A stretch of 64,000 nucleotides of DNA from Flammula alnicola (lineage: Eukaryota; Basidiomycota; Agaricomycetes; Agaricales; Strophariaceae). Both the position numbers and the translations under genes were made by a program. The stretch covers positions 248,001 to 312,000 of the forward strand of contig JADNRV010000030.1 of NCBI GenBank assembly GCA_015499995.1. Reading direction: 5' to 3'. This document shows positions 42,663 through 55,459 of this stretch, piece after piece (the first letter of the stretch is position 1; the number at the start of each line of letters is the position of its first letter). The notes beneath the pieces are model-generated. The model did no database searches. It was not told where the DNA came from and worked only from the letters and a program-made list of their open reading frames with translations.

Positions 42663-44400
42663 ATGCCCAGTACTCTACTGTACCTCAAGGACTGGTAGAC
42701 AGTATAATCGACGAACTCGCCGGCCAAAAGGATGACTGACAATCCCAATCAACATTGCGAGCAAATTGCGAGCTTCAAGTGCGCGCTAACCTCCTTGTCT
42801 TTTCTTTCGTCTGTGCGGCAGATACGTGTTTGCTAAAATTCGTATTATCCAATGCCCCTCTGATCTGTGCACGAGGCCCTATAATAAAGCCACACTTGAC
42901 GACTTTTTACAAATTATTCAACGCGATCCCATCCGTCGCTCTCCGCGCTTGGCACCTTTCCCTCTCTTGACTTCTCACATACGCTCTTTGGAGCTTGTAC
43001 TCTCACGAACACAAGGCTACCATCCCCAAGCGTACGTTCGTAAATCTTAGCAATCAAAATGGACGCCTAGATGCCAAAAGGATTGGAATGTCCTCAATTC
43101 AAGTTTACCTGCAATTCTCGAGTTGCTAACTCACGTCCAAAAATCCAGTCTCAAATTCTCTCCACGTTGCAAGGCCCCCCCTGCAGCCTGCATGTGGTCT
43201 CTGTTGTATCCAGCTATAAAGTCTGCAATCCTCGAATTTTGCAAGTCGCCCCCCCCTATCCACATTCAAGGAGTTCGGTTGTATCGAAGGTTTACCCTTA
43301 TCCCCTATCATCGCGAATTGCAGGAATTTGAAAAGCCTCGCCCTCGACTCTCTCGAATTTGAAAGAAAAGAAGGGATATCTTCGTCCAGGTGGTCAGCTC
43401 TTCTCAATAGCTTTCGGTCATCTCTCTCAGTCAATATCTTTCATTCCGCTTCTCAGGACACCATCGCGTCCTCGAAAGGTTCTTTTCCCAGTGTAACGTC
43501 CTTGTCCCTAGCAGGTTCTGTAGAGGAGCCCTTGGCATTTGGCATTGGGCAATATTGCGGAACCACTCGAGCCTCAACTCCCTTCCTGCTTCTTTTTTTC
43601 TGCTATAAATACCTTGGAGATACCGTTGTTCCCCCAGGAAGAGTACACAAAGGTTCTTCCGGAACAATGGAAATTTATGCAGGCGGTCTCGTCTTCATTG
43701 GAAACCCAGCGAATTTCTCGCATACCGACAAGTTGGGGTGAGTACCTCCTTCATTTCGTCCTCGCACGTTAGTCCAATACCACTCCTCTTTCCAGGCACG
43801 CCAGGTTCTCATCCCAGATATATCTACTTGAACTTCTTTCGAAATTACGATCCTGCGAACTTGCATTTATCCACTAACATAATTCTTTCGAGTTCGGACT
43901 CGTGGTGATCGCCCACTGGCAGTGGCTCCCAATCTTCGCTCCACTGCCAGCTTCAACTTCTGCTTCCCTGGAGATATTGACGATAACTGCAGATGGGAGC
44001 AATGTTAATCTCCATCGCAAAACACGCGCCTTCCCACCTGGTGTCGAACATTTTTAGCTAGATTTTGATTCTGGCTGTACCGTACCCAGATCATTTCCCT
44101 GCTTGGAGAAAGTCTGCATCAATCTCTCTCTTGGATCCCGACCTAATTCAAATGGCACATCGATGGAAGTCGCCGTTGTGTTAGATGGAATCAAGGCTCG
44201 TATTATCCGGCTGCTTCCAGTGCTGTCCGCGTCAACGTCAATCGAACTCCAAGTCGTTATCACAGCGACGACTAAAACATTTACACCACTGGCTTTTTAT
44301 GGAACGAGGCAGCTACTTTTCTCTTATATACGATTTACGGAGAAGATCGTTTATAACTCTGAATCCACAGCAAGACGTAGCCACCTATCCTCTTGCTTTT
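42663..44400 (+). pseudogene. Decayed F-box paralogue, inverted relative to the intact copy
   Basis: Blocks in shifting frames match the reverse-strand gene at 38414-40054 in order. The start ATG CCC AGT ACT CTA CTG is followed by a frame break, then PQGLVDSIIDELAG and a TGA near 42735. Next come FLQIIQRDPIRRSPRLAPFPLL with HIRSLELVLSRTQGY (42905-43020), ILEFCKSPPP (43230), LALDSLEFERKEG and WSALLNSFRSS (43330-43425), and QWKFMQAVSSSLETQRIS (43665-43720). The last is KARIIRLLPVLSASTSIELQV (44190-44260). Several frame changes and stops show loss of function. LIS1 lies between this copy and its intact relative, which are in opposite orientation. Confidence 0.78.
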
Positions 44401-47002
44401 AGTGGGTATATTTTGCTTACGGTAAATGGTATATGGATAAGTAGCCCCCCGTCGTTCTGGTACGATATCCAGACATGATCGTGCCTTTGATCAACTTAAT
44501 TGCTTAGTACTATTTGTAGGTCGTCATAGGAGAGATTTACAGGAGTAACGCCTAGTCAACGTTCGAATGAGAACGTTGGTTGTTCAAATCAACACGTCAG
44601 TTTGTATGTAGCTCGGGAAAGGGGAGATTGGGACACTGAAAGCCGGCTACGGCTGCCTAGAACCGTGCCGACGTCCCCGTTCGATTTTTTCATTGATATT
44701 TTTGCCCCATTACACACTCAACCTCTCTCTCTATATATATCCGAAATGGTCGTGCAGTGTGTTAACGTCGTTGGTAAGGCGACACCCGTGGACTTGGAGA
44801 ACGAATGCTGGCAAGTACTAGCATTATTCTTTATAATTCGCGAACGTTCATGGGGTGGTCTTCCTATACCCCACGGAGGTAAAAAAAAAATAGCTAGATA
44901 CGTTAGCCTCAAGACCCAAAGAGCAAAAGGTTCATGAAATGCCCTCGAACATTATAACTATAACATTAATGAAATCGTTTAAATTTTACAGCTGGTCATC
45001 GCCGCCAGCGTATTATTTCAAATTTGTTCGTCGGAAGCAAAAATGCGAAAATGTGGCGCAGTCAGCGTCGTCATAATGATACTTGCTTACATACCGCCGC
45101 AAAAGGCCGCGCAATCTAGATTGGGCAAGTAATTCTAGATGGGCGAAAGCGATGGAAGATCCCGAACGTATATGAGTATGTATGTGGTTCTCGAACGTTC
45201 CTGTGCCATTAGTTTATGTACGGTACCGTCATGATCATCATTATTCAGTGTGCGATGACGCGTTGGAGGTTACTAGACGTTAGGCCTTTAGGTATTGGAC
45301 AGCGAACGACGAACATTCATTCGTTGATTGGATCTATCTACATAGTAATCAGTACACGAGTTCTTAACGCCGAGTTTGCGCTGACGACAGAGGCGCACAT
45401 TAAGACATTGACACGTCGGGCTACGCACGCCCCAGTCAGGTGTGAATTTGTCTATACGTACAGTATGAACGTTTGATCGTTTGAGCGATGGAGTGATAGA
45501 TGGATGGCGTCAAGTCGAAGAGTGACGTTTTCTCATGGGCACCGTAGCAGCTACTTACAATATCGGTATCATGACATATGATTGTCCGCAGGCGTGAATG
45601 ATTGCACGTTGGGCATAAATATAAGCATCTGTGATGCGATGTGAGCTATTATGGCGTTTGAAGGCTCGTTCGTAGCTTAACGTTAAGCTGCACGAGAAAC
45701 TAACTGAGCTATCAACAGTCAAGTCCGGAAGTGGAACGAAGAGGTGCCGACTCTCAGATTTATATTCATCGTCAGAAGCTCGGGCTCCGGGTCCTGTCGA
45801 GTCCTGTGTTTAATGTTAGTTAAAATTAACTCGGGGAACTTTGGATGAACTCGCCATCTTCCGAGTCGGTGCCTCTCGGTCCTGGGATAAAAAACGTTAT
45901 CTTTGGTGTTTTATTTAGAGCGGTCGGCGTGGGTATGGTTCTGTGTCATCCGGCGAAGGACCTCATAGAACAGGGCATCGTTATCGTGCTTAGTGTGATA
46001 TGTATGTAGGATGACTGAGAAGGCCGATGATATCAGACATAATATTAGAAAGAAGGAAGGATCTCGTAGCTTCGTGTTTTATCCTAGGGCTGTTCGGGTT
46101 CTGCTGATATCACACACACGACTTGGACGACGGATGTCCGACATATGTCGACGCGTGGAGATTCCTGGGTTGGGAATAGCAGATTGGAGTGACAAGTTTC
46201 GTGGAGCAGATGATAAGTAGCCTCTAATGACAGCCCATATAAACAGATGACAATCGATCTGTTGTTTATATAAGGGTGACAAGTAGCGTCTGACGTGTAC
46301 CCTGAGTTAACGTTACCCTGGCTCGACGGGGAAAACGCAAAGGAGCCACACATCGTCTCATCCCGCCGAGCACTCCGTCTGGGAAATTTGATAATAGCCT
46401 TGCGCGCCAAACAGGCTAATGTTCGGATGGTCAAACGTGTGCGGGGAACTTGCGAAAAAACGGGGAAAAACAACGCACGTGCATGAAACTGGCATTGGCG
46501 AGATGCGGGGTTATAACGAGCACCATAGCCTAAGATTATTGCTGAAGCAAAGTGGCGCGATATGTTTCGGTGCTAGAGAGCGCCACATAGCGTATTTTTC
46601 CAGAGGCTTAGAGACAAAGATGAAGAAAAGCCGGATAGCTGACAGAGAACTTTGTAGAACTGTGTGGCAGTGCCGAGACCTTGTGTCTGAAATTGCAAAC
46701 GCCCTCGGCTTCCTCGCTCGTTGAACTGCGAGGACCCTCGCTACGGTGATATCTCGAGCAGAGCGGCCAGATAAGAGTGGTAAGCAACAAGAGAGTCAGA
46801 CAAGAAAAAGACAAGAACAAGGGGCATAAATCGGGGACGAGCGCACGTGACCGAAGGGTGTGTTTGTTGTTTCCACCGTAGCCGTGAGCCAAACCTTCCC
46901 TGATACTCTTTCCTATTTTTTCTCCAGTTCGGCGCAGGACATACAACGGATAAACTGACTATAGAAATTGGGCATAGGAACGGTGGATGACTTTTGTTCT
47001 GC
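44401..47002. other. Intergenic stretch with no supported gene
   Basis: About 2.6 kb. Frames are short (up to ~130 codons) and without recognisable domains, for example a forward frame at 44602-44937. The last part before 47003 presumably holds the promoter of the cyclin gene. Confidence 0.45.
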
Positions 47003-49132
47003 ATGTTGGCTGTTGTGCAACCATATTCAGCGACGACGCCTGATGTCGCCCATCGAGCGCTGCGATCCAATATTTCTTCATCCGCCGCCTCTTCCCGACC
47101 TGTCTCCGCCAATCTGGCATCCAATCCTCCGCCGTCGCTCCAGCGGCACCAAACCGCACCCCCAGCACCCCCTTCACACACAAGAACACCCACACCGCCC
47201 CCAAAGCCAACCTCGCCGACACCGCAGACGGTCTCGACGCAAGAGGCGCCGTTTGATATCAATTCGTACCCAGCAACCGACCTCCTCAAGCTTCTCGCTC
47301 TTCTCTTGACCCATATCGCTACCACGAACGACCCATTGGCGCTCACCAACTCGGGTTCGTCATCGCATGGCCAGCAGGTGCCGCCAGAACCGATAGACGC
47401 CCCCCCTATATGGCACACACTCACCACCGCTTCCCGGAATGCGATCTCGACCCCTGCAGCCACCCTCACGTTTCATGCCAGGAATATCCCAACCATTACC
47501 CTCGAGGCATACCTCCTGCGGATACTCAAGTACTGTCCGACCTCGAACCATGTGTTTCTGTCCTTGTTGGTCTACTTTGACCGTATGTCGAAGCTCAGCG
47601 AAGACGCTGTCGGTCGTGCCTTTGTCATCGACTCCTATAACATCCATCGACTCGTCATAGCGGGTGTTACCGTTGCCAGCAAGTTTTTCAGTGATGTATT
47701 TTACACGAATTCGAGATATGCAAAGGTTCGTCTCCACAATTTGGGCTCCATTATGATTTTCTTTCCCCACTCATTCTTCACGTTCTATTGTACGATTTTT
47801 GGTTTCGTTGTGCTGCCTTACCAACCGTCCGATTTTGCTGCGCTTGAATCCTTATCTTTACCTCATGGTCTCCTTGCTCACATCCCTTGATATCCTTGTT
47901 GCAAGAATGATAATGTCGTATTTGCATTTTCGATTTTTTAAATCGTTCTTTACCCCGAATACCCTCCTTTCCTTGAAATTATCCTATTTCTTCACATTCT
48001 AACCCTCTTTCTGTCACAGGTCGGCGGTCTACCCCTTCCAGAGCTCAACCAACTGGAACTGCAATTCCTCCTCCTCAACGATTTCCGATTAGTCATTTCC
48101 AGCACGGAAATGCAGCATTACGCTGAACAGCTCATCCTTTTCGCCAAATCCACATCCTCCACGAACGGACACATCCACTTACCTACTGTGCCTAATGGAC
48201 ACGCTCACCCATCGCCCTCGGAGCAACACCAACACCAACATCACCACCATCACCACCACCAACCCATACCGCCGCCTACGCCCGCCAGCACCTCCTCCTC
48301 CTCTATCGCCACCAGCACCACTTCGCAGTCTGGCTCGAACTCCTCCGGCTCATCGTCGAACCGCACCATCACTAACGTTCCTCCTCCACAACCCCAATCA
48401 CAAACCCAACCACCACCAGGCCTCGGGCCCTCTCCGCACCTAGACACCCAAACCCATCGCGTCTCGCCGACGTCGCCTTTCCATTCGAGCACAACAGGCC
48501 CCGCGCGCCCGCTCGATGCCCTCGGCGGGGTGCCTGCGCCTGTGCATAACCCGACAGCGCACCCGGCGTACCTCCTGCACACGCACCCGCCGCACTCGCA
48601 CCAGCACGTGCACCCCGCGGGCTACGCGCAGACGGCGCTGGCGGACCAGCCGCATCTGCAGGCGGCGTTTGCACAGGTGCCTTTGCAGCAGCTTGGGCTG
48701 CAGCAGATGCATGGGATGTTGCACCACCACCACCACCACCACCACGAGCAGCAGCAGCAGCAGCAGCAGCGGGGGCCGTCGCACCTGCGCAGCCAGAGTT
48801 ATCCTGCGCTGGGGGTGCCCCTACATCGTGTGCATCCGCATGCGGACCCCAACGAGCAGCGGACGCCGGGCTCCGAGCCCTTAGCCACCTCGTCGTCGTC
48901 CATCATCAACCCCTCTGTCTCGTCCTCCTCGAATAGTACAAACTCGTTCTCGGAGCCAGAACACGATGCGGAGGACGACGACGCTGACACGAGCACGGAC
49001 GCGGGGACGGAGACGAGCACGGACGAGGAGCCGACGATACGCGCGCCGCGGACGGTTACGGGGAGTGTGTGGGGCGATGCGGATGCGGAGGTGGAGAGGG
49101 AGGAGGAGGATGCGCGGATGCGGAGTCCTTGA
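47003..49132 (+). CDS. PHO80/PCL-type cyclin (about 611 aa, two exons)
   Basis: Exon 1, 47003-47725, starts MLAVVQPYSATT. A 294-nt intron, 47726-48019 (GTTCGT to TCACAG), joins in phase 0 to exon 2, 48020-49132. The cyclin box lies at about residues 150-280: ITLEAYLLRILKYC, then VFLSLLVYFDRMSKLS, then YNIHRLVIAGVTVASKFFSD and, across the splice, YAKVGGLPLPELNQLELQFLLLNDFRLVIS. This is the signature of the PHO80/PCL family, which partners the PHO85 kinase in phosphate signalling and other nutrient or cell-cycle control. The C-terminal half is low-complexity, with His runs (9 and more), Gln runs (8) and Ser runs, and an acidic stretch near the end. The first exon begins with a Pro-rich disordered tail. 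An additional upstream exon cannot be excluded. Confidence 0.88.
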
Positions 49133-50374
49133 GGCTGGAGGAGGAGGAGAGGAGAGGAGATGGTGGCCACAGATTTTTAGGCTCACGGATTCATAGCGAG
49201 CGAAGGCGAGGAAGGGGGCACGATTGATGATGATAATGATTATCTTACCGATCCGTTTTCCACATATGTATAGTTCTGTCCTGTTCAATCATAAACGCAA
49301 TGCATTGTTCTGTTTTTTAATGTTAATTTTCGTTGATGTTTAGCATTCAAATATTCAGTGTCGATGATCTAATCTGATGCATGCTCTCAGAGACTGGCAC
49401 TTACATCTCTATCCGCATCGATAAAACATTTCAGTTGATCGTCCTTGGACAATTACAGTAACGTTCTAAGGCTGGTTAACTGGCCATGTTCTATGGTACT
49501 TATATAAATGAGAAAAGATCATGAGTGTCTATGCCAGTACGTATGTCATTGAATACTGTCTATACATACTTCGGTATTATAAATATGGATGTGAATATGA
49601 CCTGAAATTTGCCGATGAAATTTGAAGGAGATGATGGCAGCAAAGAGTCCATTTCGTCTCGTTGCAAGCTTAAATAAAAATAAAAACGGCGAAGAAAAAA
49701 AAAGCCAGTCGTCAGGTCGTGCGTGCAATATTGATCGATGTAACCACGATGGAAGTTGGAGTTGAAGCAGAGAAAGGTGAAATAAAATAATCCGAAGCCA
49801 GGCGAGAACGAAGCAGAGGACGCGAGCAAGCCAGACACCGGTTTTAAGTGCTCGTAATGAAGGTCAAAGCCCGTCGAATTATTTCACATGAACACAACGA
49901 ACAGAAATGCACTTCGACGAATGAACGCACCACTTGTCGGAGCTCAACCCCGAGTGCTGCACTAGCAGCGGCGATATCTCCAGTAACGTACAAGGCCGAT
50001 GGGTTGCTGCCAACTGCGACGACGATGTACGTTGGGACCGAAGCTGTGATAATCAAGCGTCGTCAGGGTCTGTAAGTTGTCGTCTTGCGTTGAAGGACGG
50101 ACAGTTACTTCCGTCTGGGTTTACCCATTTCGCATTCGCGCTTCCCCTCGTGTAATCGAGAGACCAGTGAAGGTCAAAGAGAGTGTTCCTGAGCATATTT
50201 CCTGTAACAGATGGGAAAAGAAACGTATGACATCCGTTTCGGCGTAGCTCGAGCCAGAAGTGTCGAGGTTATGTCGAGGTTATTCGCCAGAAGTGTTGGT
50301 GGGTTGCCAGGCAGAGCTTTACAAATGAAAGGAAATTTAGGATCTTAGAAGGGTAATGAGCGACAAACGATGGG
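49133..50374. other. Intergenic stretch, no feature recognised
   Basis: AT-rich after 49190. No supported gene on either strand. Confidence 0.45.
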
Positions 50375-50772
50375 TCAAAACATGCCTGAAGACGCGGCAC
50401 TGACGAGACAAAGAACGCTGCACGAGAAAAAATGACCATGTCAGAATGTTTCCCGTCTTGTTTGTTGTGAAACAGCTTACTTGGCAGTTCCTGACCCGAT
50501 AGTGGTGGGCCCGCCAGGGCTACATTGACCAAGGCCAAAGACCGGATAAGGATCGTCGGGCTAATGGATAAGAGTAAAATTAATAGGTGAGAATATGTCA
50601 TAAAAAGAGAGCATACGGAGGGGGTGCCATGCGTCAACCGTTGTTCGTCGCGCAATGTCCAGCTGGGGCTTGCAGTATAAGTGAGAGGTGACGGGGGGTT
50701 GATGGTGCTAGTCGTCCATTCGTTGTTCACATGCACCAGACTTCCATAGTTTGTGCCCGACTGCGAGTCCAT
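50375..50772 (-). CDS. Small spliced gene of unknown function (92 aa or longer)
   Basis: On the reverse strand an ATG at 50772 opens 52 codons (MDSQSGTNYGSLVHVNNEW) to 50617. A 56-nt intron follows (50616-50561, GTATGC to CCATTAG), then an 80-nt exon (50560-50481), a 63-nt intron (50480-50418, GTAAGC to GTGCAG) and a last exon to TGA at 50375. Splicing brings an otherwise broken frame together, ending PDDPYPVFGLGQCSPGGPTT and then GSGTANVLCLVSAASSGMF. Both introns are canonical and frame-consistent, which is the main support. A further exon may lie upstream: a reverse frame at 51209-50904 has a hydrophobic segment (LIYILLLGLLVTG) and ends at a plausible donor, but I could not join it without a stop. 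No family recognised. Confidence 0.4.
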
Positions 50773-50903
50773 GACGCCAAAGCTGGCGGGCTGGGTAACG
50801 GGTGGGCCGGGGTGGCAGGCCGGACGTCAATCGGCGCATTGCGGTACTTCGTAGAAGAAAGAACAGTTGATTAGCATTTACGCGTCTGCGAATTTGAAGA
50901 ATT

Positions 50904-51209
50904 TTAAATACCTCTTCGCGTCGGCTTTCTCGTGGTCAACCATTTCGCGTGTATTTCAGCTTGCGTCAGCTCCTGGGTTGCGCGAGTGGGCGTTCCTTTG
51001 CGGGCAAAGCGGGCAATGTTAGGTCGGCTACCAGATCCACGCGTCAGTGGGTTTCCTGTGACGAGGAGCCCTAGCAGGAGGATGTAAATTAGCGAGATGC
51101 GGGAGAAATAACCCTTCTTTGAGGGGGAGAATGGGTCGCCGTTAGAGTGGAAGGCGTTCGTCACTATGTCGGGCCTTGTCATAAATACAGCATGAGTGGA
51201 GCAGCACAT
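50904..51209 (-). other. Possible upstream exon with a hydrophobic segment
   Basis: A reverse open stretch of about 100 codons includes YFSRISLIYILLLGLLVTG, followed by a basic region (RPNIARFARKGTPTR). It could be a signal-anchor exon of the small gene at 50375-50772. The junction could not be resolved. Confidence 0.25.
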
Positions 51210-52078
51210 CCATGATCTAAAGAAGTGTTGTTAGGTTAATGGAGACATGTGGAGTGAACAACCTTGTCCTTGTGGTGTTATGAATGTCTGAGACTAAGCA
51301 AGCATCAGAGATATCAGAGTGAACGTATGAGGTTCCGAATGCCAAAAGCTCAATTCATAAATTGCCTTGCTGGTGTTCGTTGTCGTTGAAAGCCATTCGC
51401 TCCGGGCGTTGCGAACCTCCAGTCATCGGCGTTCGATAAGGAGTCAAGGTGCAGAGAGTTCGAGATGCTCGGTGGAGAAAGACGTTGTCACCTTGTGGTG
51501 AATTCAAACCAGAAAGGCACAAGGCCATAAGAATATACTCAGAGCAGCTACTAGTCTTTGCGCATCGAAGTTAAAGCCAAGACGATCTGCTGTTTTTCTG
51601 AATCTGCCAATCTGAGGATGTTTTCGCGGAGTAGAAGCTCGGTGGGCTTTCAGGCCGAGTATTTCCATACACACATGCACATTATGTGGTGCGGATCTAG
51701 TCCTCTGGTCTTCTGCCAGCCAGTATGCGTTTGTTGGGCCACTGCCATGGCCATAGTGGAAGAGAAAATGGCGTGCTTACATAATGACCATCTTCGAATC
51801 GCAAGGCACCCTACTGTCAGTACAAGTCGCTGACACTATCATTTTTTAACTCCTTTGCAAGATGTGATTCTATTAAACGATATACGACAAAGCTAATTTG
51901 CGACGAAAGCAATGATTCGACACAGAACATGTGCGATTATTATGGGAATATTACGATTTGAATCTCGAGTCTATGAATGTCAATTTAGCTCCGAGTCTTA
52001 AAGGAGGTCTTGTGTCAACGACACGTCCATTCGGGCTGTTTATTTTTGAAGTCGTGATGCTCGACCGGATATCAACTT
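51210..52078. other. Intergenic stretch, no feature recognised
   Basis: No supported gene or repeat seen. Confidence 0.45.
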
Positions 52079-55000
52079 TCAAGTGCCCCGCTGCTTCCTG
52101 ATACCCCAGGCGCGCACAGATTTCCTCGCCAGTGCTCGCAGACCCATCTCGTCCTTGTCCGGAACATCTCTTATCTGTAGGTTCGCTACAGTGTACACGG
52201 CATCTGCAAGCGACGAAGTATGTTTGATGTGTGCCGCGTTAGTGTGAATATCCTGCAGGGCTTTCTTGAGGTCGAGCAAGTCCTGCGAGTTTATGGTGAT
52301 TAGCACCAGGCAGGAGAAAATAAAAGTAGGCTAGGAATTCAGAGGCTATCTTGCTTACCTGGTATTCAACTTTCTTCTTGCCTTTGACGAGGGACCATAG
52401 TGCGGCTGTCCATCTTTGGACCTCGTCCGCAAGGCCTTTCGGTGGGTCGATCAGGTCGTCATCGTCTTCTTGAGCCTCCTTTTCTGCAGACTGACTATCT
52501 TCCATGCTCTCCTCGGGGTCTCCAGAATTCTGAGGAGCCTCTGCATGTGCAGAATTGGAGTCGCGGCGTCTAGTTCTTCGTCGTGTACTCGGCGTCTCCG
52601 GGAATTGAATACCCTCCGCATCGCCTTCCACAAGCCCACGAGATCCAGCGTCTTTTCCCGAAGAACGCGTTGTCCGTCGCTTGTCGTCCTTCTGAGCAAC
52701 CTCCGATTGTACGAAGCTCCTTTTACGTTTCGTATTTCGCGATTGTGTTGGTGTTTCAGCAACGACATCCTCATCTACAGCGAGAAAGACTATGTGGCTT
52801 TTTGCATCCTCGATTTCAACATCCATTACCCCATCCTCCGAGTCGTCGTCCAGTTCATCCAGCTCCTCGTCCTCTTCATCCGTGTCCTGTTCTTCGTCCA
52901 GCTCCTCATCCTCATACCAGACCTTCATATCCGCCCTTATTTCTCCGATAACCATTGCCTCCTTTGCCCGTTCCAGGTATGTGTTGTTCTGGTCTTTCGC
53001 CCACAAATCTCGATAACGAGGCTGCAGGTACCCCGGATCGAAAATGGTTGGGATAGAACTACGCTGGGGACTCGAAGGAGTCTCTGACGACATGGAGAAA
53101 TCAACATCGGTCCAAGTTGATGGAATTGCCGATGTGGCAGTGGAATCCCGAGCAGGTTGCAATGACGGCTTAGTAAAAGCAGTTGCCAACGGAGAGGAAC
53201 GAGATTCTGGAGACGGAGGCTCGATTGCGATGGGAAGAGCAGGAAGTCCTGGAGAAACAGGCCGAGGACCCGGAGCTCCATCTTTGACACCGGCCTGTGG
53301 AGAACCGAACTCGACGAACTCGTTTTCGTCAACGACCATATCGTCAGTCTGAAAATCAGGATCGACAGAGGCTTCAGCAGACGACTGCGACCCGGAGGAT
53401 GGTACATCTCCCACTGATACGGAAGGTAACTCGGGCTCGTTAACGGAAGACGGCGGAGGAGAAGGATAGGTAGGATCATAAAACATGAACGCAGCAGCGT
53501 CTGCAGAAGGAGGTGGAGGAGATGGAGCGTTTTGCTGCTCAAGCACCATTGGGCTAACGAGCTCAACTACTTCTTCTGACATTTCTCGCAAGAGTGTGTG
53601 TGAAGCATGTGCTGGAGGGTGGTTGGAAATTCCATGAATTTCATGAATTTCTGACTCGAATGCCGACGGAAGTGGCGATTTGTTCATAGAAAACTGAGAC
53701 GCTTGAGAATCCGCTGAGACTATTGGAATTGCTTCCGGTATGGGTGACCCGGAATATGAAAGTCGAGGGCCAACAGTCGGCGAATGTGAGGGCTCGTAGT
53801 CCGTATGTGAAACTAAGTCGAAAAAAGAGTTACCAGAGAGGTCAGGAGAAGGACCGCATTGAGAAGGACTGGGTTTTGCTGAGTTTAATGCTACTGGAAG
53901 GTCGTCATCTTTTAAGTCGATGATGGTCGGTCGTCGAGACGGAAGACTTCTTGTGGCGTTATGTTTAGGTGTTGCTTCAGAAAATGGATTCTCTGTAGGC
54001 TCTGCCGTCTGCACCGAAGATAGAATATCAAGCGCATCGGCAGAGGATTCCCGCGTTTGAGAGGCCAACGGAAAAGATGATTTAGCAAAGGTGTCTGGCA
54101 AAGGAACGCGCTCATGCCCAATGTGGGCTGAAGCATGCTCAACAACGTTTGCCGCAAGCAAATCCGAGTTGGAGGATTTTCTGCTGGGGCCGGTTGAAAG
54201 ACGATTGTCGCTCGATGCATCCTGAGAATCTCTGTGAGTATCAGATTTCAGAACGGAGAAAACGAGAAGACTGACTGTCTTGTCCTCTGGCCCAAAGATG
54301 CCTGCAATAATGAGCTCGGAGAGTACGGAACGAGAGACCACGGATACTGCAACTGATCGAGGATCGTTGGCTGCCGGGGAAATCCCTTGCCCTGTTCCTG
54401 CCTTATTCTTCCCTGTCCGACGTTCGATGCTGCTTCTCAGCATCCTCAAATTCATCCTCGCCTCCGCATCTGCGCGTCTTTCCGGCCTCTTCTTCAGATA
54501 TGTGGCCTTTCCGAATACAGCGGGTGATACACTGGCCTTGGTCCACATTTCCAGCTCGTCCAGGTCAGCTTCGTAGCTTGTCGGCTGTCCGAACTTATGG
54601 TGCCAGGTTCTGGGAAGATCGAGCTGTGTTTTGCCATACCTGGGATGACGTTCTCGAGTTTGGGTATTACCTGTTTTCTGTACGGCAGAAGTCGAGGAGC
54701 TGGATGTAGAAATAGGTTCGGGAAATGGGACAGAGTGAAAGGCAGGGTTGGCGATCGCTTCGACTGCATCGCGCTGATGCTGACTGACGTCAACGGTTCG
54801 GGAAGAGGGAAAATTTGCATTGAGATGACGCGCGTGGAGGCCTCGTCGGCGAGTAGTCGATGAAATAGAGTCATTCTTCTTTGCACCCGAGTTCCAGTAA
54901 TGGTCCAATGTGGCCTTCCTTACTGGATTCATCGACGACAGCGCATCGGCGGAACTTGAACGAGACCGACGTGTTCCCGAAGGTCCTTCTACAGAGAAAC

Positions 55001-55459
55001 TGATGTTCAACGCGCGTTCCAACTCTGGTATGCCCTCATTGGACGCAGGAGCGATTGCTGGGTTCGAGTTATCACGGGGAAAAGAATGTTGCCTGGCATC
55101 AATCTTTGGACGTAATGCAGACTCAGTTGACCCTTGTTTCCCCGTCAACGTCGTGGTACTTGATCCAGCGAAAGTTTTCTGCCTCTTGAATTGTGGAAGG
55201 TCTTGGACATCGTCGTGGTCGTGTGCAAGTTCCAGTGACCCATCCTCACCAACTCCCGTTTTAGAAGGTATACCCAAATTAGGAAGGTGAGTCCGGGTTG
55301 GTAAGTCGCGGAAAATGCTGCTCGTGCTGGTCGAGGCCTGAGGTGATCTCGGAGGTGGTGGTGAATACTGATTCAGGAGTATTTCTTCAGATGAAATCAG
55401 AAGGTTATTTCAACAATATTAGTAAACATGATAGTACCGTTACGAGGTTGAGAATGCAT
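52079..55459 (-). CDS. Large acidic, probably nuclear protein of unknown function (about 1,083 aa, three exons)
   Basis: Reverse strand: exon 1 is 55459-55438, a 7-codon start (MHSQPRN). A 53-nt intron (55437-55385) leads to exon 2, 55384-52359. A 76-nt intron (52358-52283, GTAAGC to CTCGCAG) leads to exon 3, 52282-52079. The joined N-terminus reads MHSQPRNEILLNQYSPPPP. Most of the protein is Ser/Pro-rich and disordered. Ordered-looking islands are TWHHKFGQPTSYEADLDELEMW with a basic helix after it, and YLQPRYRDLWAKDQNNTYLE just before a long Asp/Glu tract. Basic NLS-like stretches (TKRKRSF, RRRTRRRD) follow. The spliced C-terminus (LADEVQRWTAALWSLVKGKKK to GIRKQRGT) looks helical and constrained. 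No family recognised. The acidic tract plus NLS suggests a chromatin or nucleolar role, as inference only. Confidence 0.75.

Noticed and set aside
44602..44937. Forward 111-codon ORF
   Set aside because: No motif recognised. A lipopeptide-pheromone possibility was considered, but there is no CaaX ending.
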